Below, piece after piece: positions 1 to 5,498 of a stretch of 15,465 nucleotides of DNA. The stretch spans positions 1-15,465 of the forward strand of contig JAEZCS010000049.1 of assembly GCA_023433445.1 (NCBI GenBank), read 5' to 3'. How positions within the stretch are numbered: the first letter of the stretch is position 1; the number at the start of each line of letters is the position of its first letter. Origin of the DNA: Pseudomonadota bacterium (GTDB taxonomy: Bacteria > Pseudomonadota > Alphaproteobacteria > Sphingomonadales > Sphingomonadaceae). A program made the position numbers and the translations under genes. The notes under the pieces were generated by a model. It was given only the letters and a program-made list of their open reading frames with translations. It was not told where the DNA came from and did no database searches.

Positions 1-309
1 GTCTACAAGACCAGCTTCGAGATCGACCAGCGCTGGCTGCTGGAATTCGCCGCCGACCGCACGCCGTTCATCGACCAGGCGCAGAGCCTCAACCTCTTCA
101 TCCCGGCCGATGGCGACAAGTGGGATCTGATGATGCTCCAGTTCCGCGCCTGGGAACTGGGCATCAAGTCGCTTTACTATCTGCGGTCAAAGTCGGTTCA
201 GCGCGCGGGCTTCGCGGGCGGGGTGGAAGCCGACAACACGATCGACGCACCGAAGTTCGAGCTGGCTGGGGGAAGCACAGACTATGACGAATGCCTGGCC
301 TGCCAATGA
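1..309 (+). CDS. nrdA: Ribonucleoside-diphosphate reductase, alpha (large) subunit, C-terminal 102 residues
   Basis: This is the 3' end of the large subunit of class I ribonucleotide reductase, which reduces ribonucleotides to deoxyribonucleotides in the cytoplasm; the 5' part lies outside the window. Frame 1 is open from base 1 to a TGA at 307-309. The visible part has the family's 'IDQAQSLNLF' segment (residues 24-33 of the fragment) and 'GIKSLYYLRS' (54-63), whose adjacent tyrosines correspond to the radical-transfer pair in NrdA. The extreme C-terminus ends in a CxxC (CLAC, residues 98-101), the redox pair that family knowledge says is recharged by thioredoxin or glutaredoxin. The gene for the partner subunit, nrdB, starts 411 bases downstream on the same strand, with an opposing DUF2171 gene in between. 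Identity is secure; only the upstream part is missing. Confidence 0.95.
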   Translation, partial: VYKTSFEIDQRWLLEFAADRTPFIDQAQSLNLFIPADGDKWDLMMLQFRAWELGIKSLYYLRSKSVQRAGFAGGVEADNTIDAPKFELAGGSTDYDECLACQ

Positions 310-324
310 GCTAATGGGGGGGAT

Positions 325-355
325 GGGCGCGGCGGCGGAAACGCAGGCCGCGCCC
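325..355. terminator. Hairpin between convergent nrdA and DUF2171 genes, possible bidirectional terminator
   Basis: An 8-bp perfect GC stem (325-332 GGGCGCGG with 348-355 CCGCGCCC) encloses a 15-base loop. It sits between the nrdA stop (309) and the DUF2171 stop (377), where a terminator for either strand would be expected. There is no T-tract on either side, so intrinsic termination is uncertain. It could equally be a weak pause, which would allow nrdA transcripts to read through to nrdB. Confidence 0.35.
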
Positions 356-376
356 ACACAATCATCCCCGGAGCCT

Positions 377-634
377 TCACCCCTCGTCTTGTTCCTCTTC
401 AAAGAGAACGGCGTTGGCACCGGTCGCAGAGAGCCGCACAGTGCCATCCTCATCAACCCCGGCGATCAATCCCTGGCTGATATAATGGTGATGCCCGGCG
501 TGACTTCCCTGGCCGCTATCCGCCTTGATCAGCTTGATACGATCGCCCTCGACATGATCGACAGTGCCGACATGGACGCCATCAGCGCCGATAATCTCGG
601 CATGTTCCTTGATGCTGCTCAGATCAACCATCAT
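377..634 (-). CDS. DUF2171 domain protein
   Basis: Small soluble protein (85 residues from this start) matching the DUF2171 family: an N-terminal 'VDLSSIKEHAEIIGADG.HVGTVD' pattern, a 'VEGDRIKLIKAD' strand, a His-rich 'HHHYIS' loop and a 'VDEDGTVRLS' segment. This is a PRC-barrel-like small beta fold of unknown biochemical role. The frame runs up to base 700, but the conserved region begins at the double ATG (634/631), which is preceded by AGGAG; spacing is 4 bases to the first ATG and 7 to the second, so either may be used. A GCAAC-N16-CGTT element lies just upstream (690-666) and would be internal to the longer reading. The gene is inserted antisense between nrdA and nrdB. Family assignment is from recognition; the function is unknown. 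Confidence 0.8.
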   Translation of the reverse strand: MMVDLSSIKEHAEIIGADGVHVGTVDHVEGDRIKLIKADSGQGSHAGHHHYISQGLIAGVDEDGTVRLSATGANAVLFEEEQDEG

Positions 635-665
635 ATTGCTCCTGTACGGGAAATGACGGGGACCA

Positions 666-690
666 AACGTCCCGCACCCGCACAGGTTGC
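666..690 (-). promoter_or_regulatory. EcfG-like promoter candidate for the DUF2171 gene (one mismatch)
   Basis: Read on the minus strand: GCAAC (690-686), a 16-base spacer, then CGTT (669-666). The alphaproteobacterial general stress sigma factor EcfG recognises GGAAC-N16/17-CGTT, so this matches except for one base in the -35. It ends 31 bases before the preferred ATG at 634, a normal promoter distance. The -35 G is usually well conserved, so this is a weaker candidate than the one at 4586-4612. Confidence 0.4.
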
Positions 691-720
691 GCTTGTCCAT
701 TAATTCGCGGAGCCGACCCG

Positions 721-1776
721 ATGCCCCTTCTTCAAGCCAGCAAGGTCTACAAGCCTTTCGAATATCCCTGGGCCTATGAATATTGGAAGCGCCAGCAGCA
801 GCTGCACTGGCTGCCCGAAGAAGTGCCGCTGGGCGAGGATTGCCGCGACTGGGCGCAGAAGCTGTCCGATCATGAGCGCAACCTGCTGACGCAGATCTTC
901 CGCTTCTTCACCCAGGCGGACGTGGAAGTGCAGGATTGCTACCACGAAAAATATGGCCGCGTATTCAAGCCGACCGAAGTGAAGATGATGCTGACCGCGT
1001 TCAGCAACATGGAAACGGTCCACATCGCCGCCTACAGCCATCTGCTCGACACGATCGGCATGCCCGAAACCGAATATTCGGCCTTCATGCAGTATAAAGA
1101 GATGAAGGATAAGCATGACTATCTGAGCCAGTTCGGCGTCGACACGGACGAGGATATCGCCAAGACGCTGGCCATGTTCGGCGGCTTTACCGAAGGGCTC
1201 CAGCTGTTCGCGTCCTTCGCGATGCTGATGAACTTCCCGCGCTTCAACAAGATGAAGGGCATGGGGCAGATCGTCACCTGGTCGGTGCGCGACGAAACGC
1301 TGCACTGCGAAGGCATCATCAAGCTGTTCCACGCCTTCGTGAAGGAGCGCGACTGCCTGACGCCGTCCGTCAAGGACGACATCATGGACATGTGCCAGAA
1401 GACGGTGCGGATCGAGGACGCGTTCATCGACCTCGTCTTCGAAATGGGCCCCGTGCCCGGCATGACGCCCAAGGACATCAAGAAATATGTCCGCTACATC
1501 GCCGACTGGCGCCTGGGGCAGCTGGGCCTGAAGCCCATCTACATGATCGACGAGCATCCCCTGCCGTGGCTGACGCCGCTGCTGAACGGGGTGGAGCACG
1601 CCAACTTCTTCGAAACCCGCGCGACGGAATATTCGAAGGGCGCGACGCGGGGCCAGTGGAACGAGGTATGGGACGCCTTCGACCGCCGCAAGACGCTCAA
1701 GACCGGCAGCGCCGCCAATGTGGATGAGCCGAGCGATCCCGACATGTTCAAGGCTGCGGGGATCGCGGCGGAGTAG
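721..1776 (+). CDS. nrdB: Ribonucleoside-diphosphate reductase, beta (small) subunit, class Ia
   Basis: Complete 351-residue R2 subunit, which holds the di-iron centre and tyrosyl radical that drive ribonucleotide reduction by NrdA. The metal ligands can be placed by spacing to the E. coli protein: D67, E98 and H101 (in 'METVH'), E158, E192 and H195 (in 'DETLHCEG'). The D67-E98 distance of 31 and E158-E192 distance of 34 equal those of E. coli NrdB (84/115 and 204/238). The radical tyrosine is Y105, at the E98+7 position as in E. coli Y122. These ligands and tyrosine indicate a conventional Y-radical, Fe-type enzyme. The ATG at 721 follows GGAG (709-712) with 8-base spacing. No clear promoter was found directly upstream, so it may depend on read-through from nrdA across the opposing gene. 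Confidence 0.97.
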   Translation: MPLLQASKVYKPFEYPWAYEYWKRQQQLHWLPEEVPLGEDCRDWAQKLSDHERNLLTQIFRFFTQADVEVQDCYHEKYGRVFKPTEVKMMLTAFSNMETVHIAAYSHLLDTIGMPETEYSAFMQYKEMKDKHDYLSQFGVDTDEDIAKTLAMFGGFTEGLQLFASFAMLMNFPRFNKMKGMGQIVTWSVRDETLHCEGIIKLFHAFVKERDCLTPSVKDDIMDMCQKTVRIEDAFIDLVFEMGPVPGMTPKDIKKYVRYIADWRLGQLGLKPIYMIDEHPLPWLTPLLNGVEHANFFETRATEYSKGATRGQWNEVWDAFDRRKTLKTGSAANVDEPSDPDMFKAAGIAAE

Positions 1777-1799
1777 CGACATTCGCGAGATCGGTAATT

Positions 1800-2399
1800 A
1801 TGGCAAAAATTCCTGCGCACTGCACTTGTTGCGGCTTACAGTTTTTCTCCGATAGCTTTATCGGGGGAACTGGCGCACGAAACATTACGCTGCGGGGTAA
1901 TAAAACGACTTGTCCTCGGTGCGGAGGTCGCGCGAATTTCGTAGACGGCATCTTCGATTTGCAAGATGATCGACTTCATCTTGTGGATGGACCTCCACTA
2001 ACCCATGCTATGATGGCTCGCTTGCAGCAGGTCATCGATAAAGCGAAAGGGCAGATCGGGGAATCTGAACGCCTACTGGCAGAAGTTGCTGAAGTCAGCC
2101 CAGAACTGGCAGCAGAAATCCGAAAACGGGGGTTGCCCTACTTTGTGATACTGCTTGTTCTTATATGGCTCATCAAAAGCGTAAGCTTAAACATAACAGT
2201 AGATCTGAACCGACTTATCGATCAGGCGGCAAATATCGAGCAACAAATCCAACCGAACGATGTATTAGAAAGTCCCTTCCCCCAAGCTGAAAAGGTTGGG
2301 ACATTGCAGAAAATGCCTGGTCAAACCACAGCGCTGAGCCGCCAAGTGCGGCGTCAAATGGAACGGCGGTCAGGAAAAAGCTATTGGTCAGTGGCGTGA
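1800..2399 (+). CDS. Hypothetical zinc-ribbon protein with one transmembrane segment
   Basis: A 199-residue protein that I do not recognise. The N-terminus carries C8/C10/C11 and, 27 residues on, C38-P-R-C41-G-G, which reads as a zinc ribbon built from two CxxC knuckles (C8..C11 and C38..C41). Residues about 66-110 are helical and charged (possible coiled coil), followed by one hydrophobic segment at about 112-128 ('YFVILLVLIWLI') and a basic C-terminus rich in Arg and Gln (about 181-195). There is no signal peptide, so it is probably a single-pass inner-membrane protein. Base use differs from the neighbours: 1801-1860 is 27/60 GC and 2161-2220 is 22/60, against 37/60 for 841-900 in nrdB. The Shine-Dalgarno is poor. 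It is convergent with a toxin-antitoxin pair. Likely acquired; function unknown. Confidence 0.7.
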   Translation: MAKIPAHCTCCGLQFFSDSFIGGTGARNITLRGNKTTCPRCGGRANFVDGIFDLQDDRLHLVDGPPLTHAMMARLQQVIDKAKGQIGESERLLAEVAEVSPELAAEIRKRGLPYFVILLVLIWLIKSVSLNITVDLNRLIDQAANIEQQIQPNDVLESPFPQAEKVGTLQKMPGQTTALSRQVRRQMERRSGKSYWSVA

Positions 2400-2430
2400 A
2401 GTTACTATCACGTAGGCGGATATTTCCGCC
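2395..2430. terminator. Two small hairpins at the convergent gene ends
   Basis: A 5-bp stem (CGTGA 2395-2399 with TCACG 2408-2412) contains the stop codons of both convergent genes. It is followed by a 6-bp stem with a TATT loop (GGCGGA 2415-2420, TCCGCC 2425-2430) that lies inside the 3' end of the toxin gene. No T-tract follows. A weak shared terminator is possible, but the structures are short. Confidence 0.25.
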
Positions 2431-2692
2431 GCGTATGGATAATCGTCAGCACGTCCAGCTCGGTATCTGAGGCGATCCGATAGACGATCAGATAGGGCAG
2501 CCCAACCACAGAAAATTCGCGCGTGCCTTCAACTGACCCAGCTCGGCCCAGTAGGGGAAACTGCCCGAACATCATTGCGGTCTGGACGATGCGGGCGACA
2601 ACGCGGTCAGCTGCCCGCTCATCATCTTCGGCGATCCAGTCCCTTATCGATCGCAGATCATCCTGCGCCTGTGGTGTGAAGTTAACGTTCAA
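2408..2692 (-). CDS. ParE/RelE-family toxin of a type II toxin-antitoxin system
   Basis: A 94-residue protein with the ParE/RelE superfamily layout: N-terminal 'FTPQAQDDLRSIRDWIAED' helices (residues 5-23), the 'FPLLGRAGSVEGTREFSV' turn (45-62), the 'GLPYLIVYRI' core strand (64-73) and a C-terminal 'VLTIIHTRRKYP' strand (81-92). Family knowledge: ParE toxins block DNA gyrase and RelE toxins cut mRNA on the ribosome; the 'VEGTRE' and 'GLPYLIVY' motifs are closer to ParE. The start is TTG at 2692-2690, because no ATG or GTG is available before the conserved N-terminus. It overlaps the end of the upstream antitoxin gene by 11 bases, which implies translational coupling. This is the second gene of the pair, in the usual antitoxin-first order. 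Confidence 0.88.
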   Translation of the reverse strand: MNVNFTPQAQDDLRSIRDWIAEDDERAADRVVARIVQTAMMFGQFPLLGRAGSVEGTREFSVVGLPYLIVYRIASDTELDVLTIIHTRRKYPPT

Positions 2693-2855
2693 GACCGAAG
2701 TCGCGCAGTATCTTTTCCAAAGGGATTAACCTGTCCCGATCTTCCGCTTGCACCAACCCGCGCTCTATCTTGGCCCGCTTCCACCCGTCATACCCACGCT
2801 GTGCTGAAGAAGCGTGCTCGGTAATCTTGTCACGGATGTGAGTGCCAGGATTCAT
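2682..2855 (-). CDS. Antitoxin partner of the ParE-like toxin (57 residues)
   Basis: Short gene read from ATG 2855-2853 to TAA 2684-2682. It encodes a 57-residue, strongly charged protein beginning MNPGTHIRDKITEH and ending 'EKILRDFGLER'. Its place directly upstream of, and 11 bases overlapping, a ParE-type toxin, together with its size and charge, identifies it as the antitoxin. The C-terminal half ('WKRAKIERGLVQAEDRDRLIP') resembles the toxin-neutralising tail seen in ParD and 'stability determinant' antitoxins. The N-terminus is too short for an obvious ribbon-helix-helix domain, so its DNA-binding ability is unclear. The Shine-Dalgarno is weak (GGA three bases before the ATG). The exact antitoxin family is not certain. 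Confidence 0.75.
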   Translation of the reverse strand: MNPGTHIRDKITEHASSAQRGYDGWKRAKIERGLVQAEDRDRLIPLEKILRDFGLER

Positions 2856-3122
2856 AGATCCAAATATGCAGGATATTTTCTAAATTGCAAGGAAACGGCG
2901 GAAAAGCTTGCGATAAAGCCAATCCAGAAGGACGTATCAACCGAGCACGGCCGAGAAATCATTGGATGGTCTCCATTTGCTTGCCATCCGAAAAAGCCGC
3001 TGCCGAGGAGCGTCCAGTCTCCTGCACCCCCACTGAACACCCCGTTTTATTCCGTTCATGCAACGTTCGCCTAACCCATGTGTTTTCCTCCACAGCCTGA
3101 TACATATGGCAAGGAGCATCAC
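2856..3122. other. Gene-free, lower-GC spacer after the TA module
   Basis: About 267 bases without a convincing gene. Short open frames occur on both strands but have no ribosome-binding site and no recognisable protein. The left part should hold the promoter and operator of the antitoxin-toxin pair (minus strand); the right end holds the Shine-Dalgarno (AAGGAG, 3111-3116) of the next gene. The composition up to about 3000 resembles the islet rather than the core genes. Confidence 0.5.
3034..3058. promoter_or_regulatory. Inverted repeat TGAAC-N15-GTTCA upstream of the glycine-zipper gene
   Basis: TGAAC (3034-3038) and GTTCA (3054-3058) form a 5-bp inverted repeat with centres 20 bp apart (two helical turns), about 65 bases before the ATG at 3123. 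It could be an operator for a dimeric regulator or part of an extracytoplasmic-sigma promoter. The arms are short and the call is tentative. Confidence 0.25.
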
Positions 3123-3701
3123 ATGAATTTCTCGATCAAGCGCGCCATTGCCGCTTTTTCGCTGGGTGCGATGACGTTGACTGGCGTTGCTGCGACCCCT
3201 GCTTTGGCTCAAGGCCGCGATGTGCGGATCGACGCGAAGGATTTTGCGCGGGAACAGCGGAATGCGCGCAATGATCGGCGCAGGGATGTCCGCGAGGCCC
3301 GGCGCGACTATCGCAAGGACGTTCGCGAGGCGCGGCGTGATCGGCGTGACGACCGCCGCGACAATCGCTGGAAGCGGCCGGGCAGGACCGTCTACAATTA
3401 TGACTGGAACCGCCCGGATCCTCGCTATGGCAATCGCTATCGCCCCGACCGCTATTATCGCAGCGGCTATGAGCCGATCCGCGTGACGCGCAACACGCGC
3501 ATCTATCGCGGCTATGACGATCGCTATTATTGCCGCCGCTCGGACGGCACGACCGGCCTGATCGTCGGCGCTGCGCTGGGCGGCCTGCTCGGCAACCAGC
3601 TCGATCGCGGTGGGTCCAACCTGCTGACCACCCTGCTTGGCGGCGGCGCGGGCGCTCTGCTTGGCCGGGAGATTGATCGCGGCGGGGTGAGCTGCCGCTA
3701 A
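3123..3701 (+). CDS. Secreted Arg/Asp-rich protein with glycine-zipper 2TM domain (RcnB-like architecture)
   Basis: A 192-residue exported protein. Residues 1-29 form a signal peptide (basic MNFSIKR, hydrophobic core, 'ATPALA' cleavage site before Q30). Residues 50-84 are almost entirely R, D, E and K with an 11-residue repeat containing 'DVREARRD' twice. Residues 88-136 are rich in Tyr, Arg and Pro, typical of RcnB-like periplasmic proteins. A C-terminal glycine zipper (about 144-182, 'GLIVGAALGGLLGNQ' and 'LLGGGAGALLG') matches the glycine-zipper 2TM (17-kDa surface antigen-like) domain. Cys137 and Cys191 flank the zipper and could form a disulphide. The ATG at 3123 has AAGGAG with 6-base spacing. 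Family knowledge suggests an envelope-associated role; the specific function is unknown. Convergent with the nuclease gene. Confidence 0.8.
   Translation: MNFSIKRAIAAFSLGAMTLTGVAATPALAQGRDVRIDAKDFAREQRNARNDRRRDVREARRDYRKDVREARRDRRDDRRDNRWKRPGRTVYNYDWNRPDPRYGNRYRPDRYYRSGYEPIRVTRNTRIYRGYDDRYYCRRSDGTTGLIVGAALGGLLGNQLDRGGSNLLTTLLGGGAGALLGREIDRGGVSCR
3276..3341 (+). repeat. 33-bp in-frame tandem repeat (11-residue unit)
   Basis: Two copies of an 11-residue unit, xRxDVREARRD, at codons 52-62 and 63-73 of the glycine-zipper protein, with a degenerate third copy following (codons 74-84). At DNA level the copies have diverged at synonymous sites. The hendecad period and alternating charge favour a long single helix. 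Confidence 0.6.
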
Positions 3702-3710
3702 CGCTTGCCG

Positions 3711-4130
3711 TTAAATACGGCACCAGGGCTGGCGTGACCCCGTCCAGGGCCGCGCCAGCCCTTCTGCGATCAGCATCGCTCCGATCGATTGGCCGCCACG
3801 GCTGACCACACGCAGCGCCCGGCCATAGCGATCCCTGTCCCGGCTAACCGGCTGGAGCGAGAAAGCCCCGGCGTTCAGCAACAGCAGCAGCCGCTCAGTC
3901 GCGCGTTTTCCGCGCGCAAGCTCCGCCACGCAGCGGGGCTGATGCGTTTCAGGCGTGTCGATGTCCGCGATGCGGATCTTCTCGCCCCCCATCCAGAATG
4001 TGTCGCCATCCACCACGCAATCCGTACCGCCGCCACGCTCGCAAAGGGTGAAGCGCTGGGCGACGGCTGATGATGGGGTGAGGGCGGCGAATGCGATGAA
4101 GAGGGCGAGCGGGACGGGGCGGATAACCAT
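3711..4130 (-). CDS. Secreted thermonuclease-like (SNase family) protein
   Basis: A 139-residue exported nuclease-like protein. Residues 1-24 are a signal peptide ending 'SSAVA'. The staphylococcal nuclease fold is clear: 'VVDGDTFW' (39-46), 'IRIADIDTPETH' (52-63), 'ATERLLLLL' (77-85), 'DRDRYGRALRVV' (98-109) and 'IGAMLIAEGLARPW' (116-129). By spacing, R53, D58 and E61 match catalytic R35, D40 and E43 of SNase, and R104 matches R87, so the catalytic set is complete. Family reaction: Ca2+-dependent hydrolysis of DNA or RNA phosphodiester bonds. Cys30/Cys38 and Cys67/Cys137 could form disulphides outside the cytoplasm. It is smaller than many relatives and ends 'PWCRI'. The Shine-Dalgarno before the ATG is weak, so the exact start is less sure. 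Confidence 0.85.
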   Translation of the reverse strand: MVIRPVPLALFIAFAALTPSSAVAQRFTLCERGGGTDCVVDGDTFWMGGEKIRIADIDTPETHQPRCVAELARGKRATERLLLLLNAGAFSLQPVSRDRDRYGRALRVVSRGGQSIGAMLIAEGLARPWTGSRQPWCRI

Positions 4131-4179
4131 CGCGCGACCATAGGCCTCGCGCTTTCCGCCGCCCGCTCAAGCTGGTCCG

Positions 4180-4203
4180 CTTTCCCTCCGTTCCGGGGGA
4201 AAG
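4180..4203 (-). terminator. Hairpin just downstream of the acidic-protein gene
   Basis: A 7-bp stem (CTTTCCC 4180-4186 with GGGAAAG 4197-4203) and 10-base loop begin 10 bases after the stop codon of the minus-strand acidic protein (4213). It is placed as a terminator should be, but lacks a run of T on the exit side. Confidence 0.35.
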
Positions 4204-4212
4204 GGGGAGGGT

Positions 4213-4566
4213 TTAGCGGTCTTCCTGCGTGCCCTCGCCCGTCATGTCGTCCTCATCGTCCATATTTTCGGTATCGACCTGGCCGAGCGCGCCTTCCTCG
4301 TCATCCATCTGCGGCTCGCCGGCAAAAGCGTCGAAATCCATATGTCCGGATCGGTTCATTCCCTCCATCCGCTCGACCAGGTCGGGGGTGTCGTCGGGGA
4401 TGATCTGGGCCGGGTTGGGGCGGCCGCCGCGCTCGCTGTCCTCGGACAGGTCGGTGCTGCGGACGCGGGCGTCGTCGCTCACCGTCTGCGCCTGGGCATC
4501 TTCCTCGCGCTGTTCGTCATTTTCTTCGGGAATGTCGGGAAAGCGGTCTTTCTCATTTGCGTCCAT
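4213..4566 (-). CDS. Acidic, probably disordered hypothetical protein
   Basis: A 117-residue, highly acidic protein (dominated by D and E, with clusters such as 'EENDEQREEDAQ' and 'MDDEDDMTGEG'), with no cysteine, no hydrophobic core, no signal peptide and no membrane segment. The whole chain is expected to be disordered. I do not recognise a named family; it looks like a lineage-restricted cytoplasmic protein. The start is well supported: AAGGAG (4579-4574) lies 7 bases before ATG 4566. A GGAAC-N16-CGTT element (4612-4588) lies immediately upstream, which places the gene under the EcfG general stress sigma factor by inference. It is divergent from ridA, with 138 bases between start codons. 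A stress-related chaperone-like or hydration role is a guess only. Confidence 0.75.
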   Translation of the reverse strand: MDANEKDRFPDIPEENDEQREEDAQAQTVSDDARVRSTDLSEDSERGGRPNPAQIIPDDTPDLVERMEGMNRSGHMDFDAFAGEPQMDDEEGALGQVDTENMDDEDDMTGEGTQEDR

Positions 4567-4585
4567 GGCGTGTCTCCTTGCCCCC

Positions 4586-4612
4586 TCAACGGATCAATCC
4601 CGCCGCCGTTCC
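4586..4612 (-). promoter_or_regulatory. EcfG (general stress sigma factor) promoter for the acidic-protein gene
   Basis: Minus strand: GGAAC (4612-4608), a 16-base spacer, then CGTTGA (4591-4586). This is an exact match to the alphaproteobacterial EcfG consensus GGAAC-N16/17-CGTT. A start about 7 bases after the -10 (near 4580) would leave a short leader just containing the AAGGAG ribosome site (4579-4574) before ATG 4566. Exact motif, spacing and distance to the gene agree with each other. Confidence 0.7.
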
Positions 4613-4704
4613 TCGCCGCCCAAAAGCCGCTGGACGCGGGCGGCGGCATGGGGCAAGAGCCGCCACGATTCCTAACCCGTTTCCGTTCGAAGGAACTTCC
4701 CCCC

Positions 4705-5085
4705 ATGTCCCGCACGCTCATTTCCTCGGGCTCGCCTTTCGAGGCGCAGGTCGGCTATTCCCGCGCTGTCGTCCAGGGCGACTGGTGCTTCGTCGCCGGC
4801 ACCACCGGCACTGATCCCGAAACCAAGGCGATGCCCGAAAGCGTCGTCGACCAGACGGCCAATGCGCTGAAGGTCATCGGCAAGGCGCTGGAGGAGGCGG
4901 GCTTCTCCTTCGCCGACGTCGTGCGCGTGACCTATTATATCACCGACCCCGCCTATTGGGACGAGCTGGGCAAGGCGACCGCGCCCGTATTCGGTGAGAT
5001 TCGCCCCGCGGCCAGCTGCATCGTCACCGGCCTTATCAAGCCGGAGATGAAGGTCGAAGTCGAAGTCACAGCGTTCAAGGGGTGA
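4705..5085 (+). CDS. RidA/YjgF family protein (enamine/imine deaminase)
   Basis: A 126-residue Rid-family protein. The N-terminal 'ISSGSPFEAQVGYSRAVVQGDWCFVAGTTG' segment (6-35) and 'EIRPAASCIVTGL' (98-110) are characteristic; R100 corresponds to the catalytic Arg105 of E. coli RidA, and the 'VEVEVTAF' end strand is present. Archetypal RidA proteins are cytoplasmic trimers that hydrolyse reactive 2-aminoacrylate released by PLP enzymes; other Rid subfamilies have different or unknown substrates, and the subfamily cannot be settled here. The start at 4705 is chosen because AAGGAA (4690-4695) precedes it by 9 bases and the conserved region begins there, although the frame is open further upstream. 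The reductase gene follows after only 5 bases, so the two are co-transcribed. Confidence 0.9.
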   Translation: MSRTLISSGSPFEAQVGYSRAVVQGDWCFVAGTTGTDPETKAMPESVVDQTANALKVIGKALEEAGFSFADVVRVTYYITDPAYWDELGKATAPVFGEIRPAASCIVTGLIKPEMKVEVEVTAFKG

Positions 5086-5090
5086 TGGCC

Positions 5091-5447
5091 ATGATTACCA
5101 TGTATGGCATCAAGAATTGCGACACGATCAAGAAGGCGCGCAATTTCCTGGACAATGAGCGCGTCTCCTACAGCTTCCACGATTACAAGGTGTCGGGCGT
5201 CGACAGGGGCAAGTTGGAGGAATGGGTGATGGAGCATGGGTGGGAAACCATCCTCAATCGCTCAGGCACCACCTTCAAGGCGCTGGACGCGGGCGACAAG
5301 GCGCATATCGATGCGGAGAAGGCGATCCTGCTGATGAGCACCAACCCCTCCATGATCAAGCGGCCGATCTTGGACGTGGGCGGCCGGACCGTCGTGGGCT
5401 TCAAGGCGACGACCTATGAAGAGGCGCTGAGCAAGGTGAAGGCCTGA
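5091..5447 (+). CDS. ArsC/Spx-family reductase, YffB-like
   Basis: A 118-residue thioredoxin-fold protein of the ArsC/Spx superfamily. 'MYGIKNCDTIKKARNFL' (4-20), 'FHDYKVSG' (29-36), 'NRSGTTFKAL' (56-65), 'MIKRPIL' (88-94) and 'VVGFK' (101-105) closely follow E. coli YffB. The only cysteine is C10, with Asp-Thr after it rather than a second Cys, so it is not a CxxC Spx regulator. YffB-type proteins are thought to be glutathione-dependent thiol reductases, and arsenate is not an established substrate. The ATG at 5091 is chosen for AAGGGG (5077-5082) at 8-base spacing; an ATG at 5085 overlapping the ridA stop is the alternative. Probably coupled to ridA. Confidence 0.88.
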   Translation: MITMYGIKNCDTIKKARNFLDNERVSYSFHDYKVSGVDRGKLEEWVMEHGWETILNRSGTTFKALDAGDKAHIDAEKAILLMSTNPSMIKRPILDVGGRTVVGFKATTYEEALSKVKA

Positions 5448-5463
5448 CCCGTCGCGCGGCGGC

Positions 5464-5492
5464 TTGTCAAATGAGGCGCGTGGGCGAATAAC
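5464..5492 (+). promoter_or_regulatory. Sigma-70-type promoter, apparently giving a leaderless Rrf2 mRNA
   Basis: TTGTCA (5464-5469, 5/6 to consensus), 17-base spacer, AATAAC (5487-5492, 4/6). A start 7 bases downstream of the -10 falls on or next to the A of the ATG at 5499. There is no good Shine-Dalgarno before that ATG, which is consistent with a leaderless message. Confidence 0.5.
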
Positions 5493-5498
5493 GGGAAT

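Noticed and set aside
354..363. NrdR-box-like half site (ACACAATC) after nrdA
   Set aside because: Only one half site, downstream of nrdA rather than before it, and no second box at helical spacing.
284..703. Plus-strand 139-codon frame between nrdA and nrdB
   Set aside because: It starts inside nrdA, is the shadow of the DUF2171 gene, and has no recognisable domain.
700..1782. 360-codon open frame antisense to the whole of nrdB
   Set aside because: nrdB on the plus strand has all its metal ligands and a good ribosome site; the antisense frame gives an unrecognisable His/Arg-rich protein, the usual result of high GC at third positions.
2814..3074. Short open frames in the spacer after the TA pair, considered as a remnant mobile element or small gene
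   Set aside because: No ribosome site, no recognisable protein and no terminal inverted repeats or target duplications seen.
4190..4194. GGAAC on the minus strand upstream of the nuclease gene as another EcfG promoter
   Set aside because: Neither 16 nor 17 bases downstream is there a CGTT-like -10.
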